This document shows, one piece after another, positions 62,121-64,000 of a DNA stretch of 64,000 bases; position 1 is the first letter of the stretch; each line of letters begins with the position of its first letter. A program made the translations under genes and the position numbers. The DNA is taken from assembly GCA_018716385.1 (NCBI GenBank), contig DVJZ01000026.1, positions 62,001 to 126,000 of the forward strand, given 5' to 3'. The notes beneath the pieces were generated by a model, which was not told the origin of the DNA, ran no database searches, and worked only from the letters and a program-made list of their open reading frames with translations. The stretch comes from Candidatus Enterenecus merdae. GTDB lineage: Bacteria > Bacillota > Clostridia > Oscillospirales > Oscillospiraceae.

Positions 62121-62741
62121 TTATCTCGGGCGGCGGTGGGCATTCTGCCGCTTGATGACCTTCAGACGGACAAACTCCTCCCGCTCCTTCTCCTCCAGCG
62201 CCTCGGTGATGGAGCGGATGGTGTCCTCCAGGCCGGGGATCACCACGTTTTTCAGCGCGTTTGCCCGCTTCTGGGCCTTCTTGATGGCCTCCGCCAGGCG
62301 ATAGATGGAGGTCTCGATCTCCGCCATCCTGCGCACCAGCGCCTTCACCTTGGCAAACTCGATGTAAGCCCGGTCAAAGGCGGCGTTGGTGTAGGCAAAC
62401 CCATAGGTGGGCTTTGGGGCAGGGGAGTGGCCGGGGATATGGGGCAGCTCCACCCCCATCACCGAGCGCCAGCGGATGTCCAAGCTGTCGTCGGGGGCCA
62501 CCCCCTCGGCGATGCGGCCGCACAGCCCCAGTTCCATGTTGGCCCGGGCCAGGGCGGCGTAAGCGGCGTGGAACACCTGGTCAATCTCCCCCTGTACGGC
62601 GGAGGCGTCCTCCAGCAGGGTCATCATCTCCCGCACCAAGATGTTCCGCTTCCGGTCCATCAACTCATAGCCCGCCCGGGCCAGCGCCCTGGAGCGCTGG
62701 GCTGCCATCAGGTTGCCCTTTGTGGGGGTTGCCGCGGCCAT
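62121..62741 (-). CDS. atpD: V-type ATP synthase subunit D
   Basis: A 206-residue central-stalk subunit, mainly long coiled coils. The start PTKGNLMAAQRSRALARAGYELMDRKRN and the end RALKNVVIPG-type stretch (RANALKNVVIPGLEDTI) are typical. It links rotation of the catalytic head to the membrane ring. The start at 62741 follows AAAGGAGG; the open frame reaches upstream only through the repeat. It follows atpB, as in V-type operons, but with a 301-base repeat-filled gap. Confidence 0.95.
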   Translation of the reverse strand: MAAATPTKGNLMAAQRSRALARAGYELMDRKRNILVREMMTLLEDASAVQGEIDQVFHAAYAALARANMELGLCGRIAEGVAPDDSLDIRWRSVMGVELPHIPGHSPAPKPTYGFAYTNAAFDRAYIEFAKVKALVRRMAEIETSIYRLAEAIKKAQKRANALKNVVIPGLEDTIRSITEALEEKEREEFVRLKVIKRQNAHRRPR

Positions 62742-62770
62742 GGGGCCACCTCCTTTTCTGAATCCCCCAG

Positions 62771-62891
62771 GCAAACCGCTCACGCTGGGTTTGCCTGGGG
62801 CCCCCTTCCTTTCCCTTCCTCGGGCGGGAGTGAATCCCGCCCTGCGGGAAATGCCTCCCGGCATTTCCTCGCGCCATCCGGCGCGGCGGCC
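62771..62891. repeat. 121-bp direct repeat, copy 1
   Basis: Matches 62912-63032 with one difference seen (GGGCGGGAG against GGGCGGAAG). It contains several palindromes, including GGGCGGGAGTGAATCCCGCCC and GAAATGCCTCCCGGCATTTC, so the RNA would fold strongly. Confidence 0.9.
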
Positions 62892-62911
62892 AGAAGGCCG
62901 CTATTCCCACC

Positions 62912-63032
62912 GCAAACCGCTCACGCTGGGTTTGCCTGGGGCCCCCTTCCTTTCCCTTCCTCGGGCGGAAGTGAATCCCGCCCTGCGGGAAATGCCTCCC
63001 GGCATTTCCTCGCGCCATCCGGCGCGGCGGCC
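62912..63032. repeat. 121-bp direct repeat, copy 2
   Basis: Second copy, 141 bases from the first. A related short core (GAGTGAATCCC between inverted arms) also occurs near 9430-9443 beside the duplicated rnj end. Confidence 0.9.
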
Positions 63033-63042
63033 CAGGGGATCG

Positions 63043-64000
63043 TCACACCTCCGGATCCTCGGCGGCCAGCGCCTCAAAGGCGCCCTCCCGGTAGTGGGCC
63101 TCCAGCTCCTGATCGGACACCCGGTCCAGCTCCCCCCGGGGCAGGATGGACAGCAGGATCCAACCCAGAGCCAGGGTCTGCTCCAGGCTCCGGTCCTCCT
63201 GCTGGCCCTGGCGGACGAAGTACTGCTCAAAGGCCCGGCCAAACGTCAGGTACCGCTTGTCCAGGGGGGAGAGCTCCTCCTCCCCGATGACCGAGGCCAG
63301 GCTGCGGGCGTCCTGCACCTTGGAGTAGGAGGCGAACAACTGGTTGGATACGGCGGGGTGGTCCCCCCGGGTGAACCCTTCCCCGATGCCGTCCTTCATC
63401 AGGCGGGACAGGGAGGACAGGATGTTGACCGGGGGATACACCCCGGACTGATCCATGCCCCGGTCCAGCACGATCTGCCCCTCGGTGATATAGCCGGTCA
63501 GGTCGGGGATGGGGTGGGTGATGTCGTCGTTGGGCATGGTCAGGATGGGCACCTGGGTGACCGAGCCCGGCCGGCCGGCGATCATGCCCGCCCGCTCGTA
63601 CAGGGAGGCCAGGTCGGAATACAGGTAGGCGGGGAACCCCTTCCGGGACGGGATCTCCCCCTTGGAGGAGGAGAACTCCCGCACCGCCTCGCAGTACGAG
63701 GTCATGTCCGTCATCACCACCAGCACATGGTAGCCATGGGTGAAGGCCAGGTATTCCGCCGCGGTCAGGGCGCAGCGGGGGGTCAGGATGCGCTCCAGGA
63801 TGGGATCGGAGGCCAGGTTCAGGAACATGACCACCCGCTGCAACGCCCCCGCCTCCTCAAAGTTGCGGCGGAAGAACTCGGCCACGTCGTGCTTCACCCC
63901 CATGGCGGCAAAGACGATGGCAAACTCCCCGTCGTCGCCGGCCACCCGGGCCTGACGCACCATCTGGGCGGCCAGCTCGTTGTGGGCCATGCCCGCCCCC
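63043..64000 (-). CDS. atpB: V-type ATP synthase subunit B, 5' end outside window
   Basis: The C-terminal 318 codons of the regulatory nucleotide-binding subunit B. The frame is open to the window edge, reading GAGMAHNELAAQMVRQARV, which matches the family's SGSGLPHN region. VVMTDMTSYCEAVREFSSSKGEIPSRKGFPAYLYSDLA and the GSVTQVPILTMPNDDITHP block are diagnostic. It forms the head with subunit A. In anaerobic Firmicutes such enzymes pump Na+ or H+. Confidence 0.96.
   Translation of the reverse strand, partial: GAGMAHNELAAQMVRQARVAGDDGEFAIVFAAMGVKHDVAEFFRRNFEEAGALQRVVMFLNLASDPILERILTPRCALTAAEYLAFTHGYHVLVVMTDMTSYCEAVREFSSSKGEIPSRKGFPAYLYSDLASLYERAGMIAGRPGSVTQVPILTMPNDDITHPIPDLTGYITEGQIVLDRGMDQSGVYPPVNILSSLSRLMKDGIGEGFTRGDHPAVSNQLFASYSKVQDARSLASVIGEEELSPLDKRYLTFGRAFEQYFVRQGQQEDRSLEQTLALGWILLSILPRGELDRVSDQELEAHYREGAFEALAAEDPEV

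Larger units (their letters stand above)
62742..63042. other. Repeat-filled gap between atpB and atpD
   Basis: No gene. It holds the two tandem 121-bp repeat copies at 62771-62891 and 62912-63032, 20 bases apart, and the atpD ribosome site. Confidence 0.8.

Noticed and set aside
62742-62864. N-terminal extension of atpD into the repeat
   Set aside because: The extension only translates the 121-bp repeat; the conserved V-ATPase D start and AAAGGAGG site are at 62741.
62771-63032. CRISPR array
   Set aside because: Only two units of 121 bp with a 20-base gap, no cas genes, and the units contain palindromes unlike CRISPR repeats.

Overview
The window is GC-rich, Gram-positive bacterial chromosome. 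The gene set is that of Firmicutes (DnaD and a DnaI-type helicase loader, RNase J, ComF, a T-box leader, LtaS-like enzymes, MreC, ZapA). The high G+C, pyruvate:ferredoxin oxidoreductase and a V-type ATPase suggest an anaerobic gut Oscillospiraceae (Flavonifractor/Lawsonibacter/Pseudoflavonifractor-like). The genus is an inference; no rRNA is present to test it. No CRISPR array, prophage or intact insertion sequence is visible.

Layout. 1-1.4 kb: a glycolipid glycosyltransferase (cut by the window edge) and an Sfp-type phosphopantetheinyl transferase. 1.5-3.6 kb: an AT-rich scar with remnants of a conjugative element, bracketed by copies of a short repeat, plus an orphan lipoprotein. 3.7-12.4 kb: proS, sbcDC, RNase J with a long leader, and an RHH regulator-comF pair. 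12.7-17.6 kb: PFOR and azlCD. 17.8-26.4 kb: a lipid kinase facing an LtaS-like enzyme, a degenerate histidine-kinase-like protein, Mrp, a PadR/HAAS-DUF4097/PspC module and a uridine-kinase-like protein. 26.6-31.6 kb: mutL, dtd, helicase loader, dnaD, dCMP deaminase. 31.8-40.9 kb: a zinc-ribbon membrane protein, a SecB-like protein, mnmE, mutS, mreC, maf, a U32 protein and zapA. 41-46.5 kb: a T-box-controlled glyS followed without a visible terminator by a second LtaS-like enzyme and a split transketolase. 46.6-46.9 kb: tRNA-Met, tRNA-Glu, tRNA-Val. 47-50 kb: two related PepSY proteins and a small membrane protein. 50.3-53.6 kb: a polar amino acid ABC transporter. 53.7-62 kb: a surface-polymer modification operon. 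62.1-64 kb: V-ATPase subunits D and B, separated by a tandem 121-bp repeat.

The most interesting region is 53.7-62 kb. The operon encodes an MBOAT acyltransferase, a DltD-like SGNH domain fused to a polysaccharide deacetylase, a small acyl carrier protein, an FkbH-like protein, a GT2-GtrA fusion and a polytopic GT-C-like protein; a divergent gene encodes a second phosphopantetheinyl transferase. This has the logic of the dlt operon (loader, carrier, MBOAT, SGNH), but the loader is FkbH-like instead of the adenylating enzyme DltA. The prediction is glyceryl or a related acyl group added to a cell-surface polymer, together with undecaprenyl-linked sugar decoration. The rest of the window supplies plausible partners: an anchor-glycolipid glycosyltransferase, two LtaS-like polymerases and a diacylglycerol-kinase-family enzyme that could recycle the lipid by-product. 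The link between these parts is an inference from gene content.
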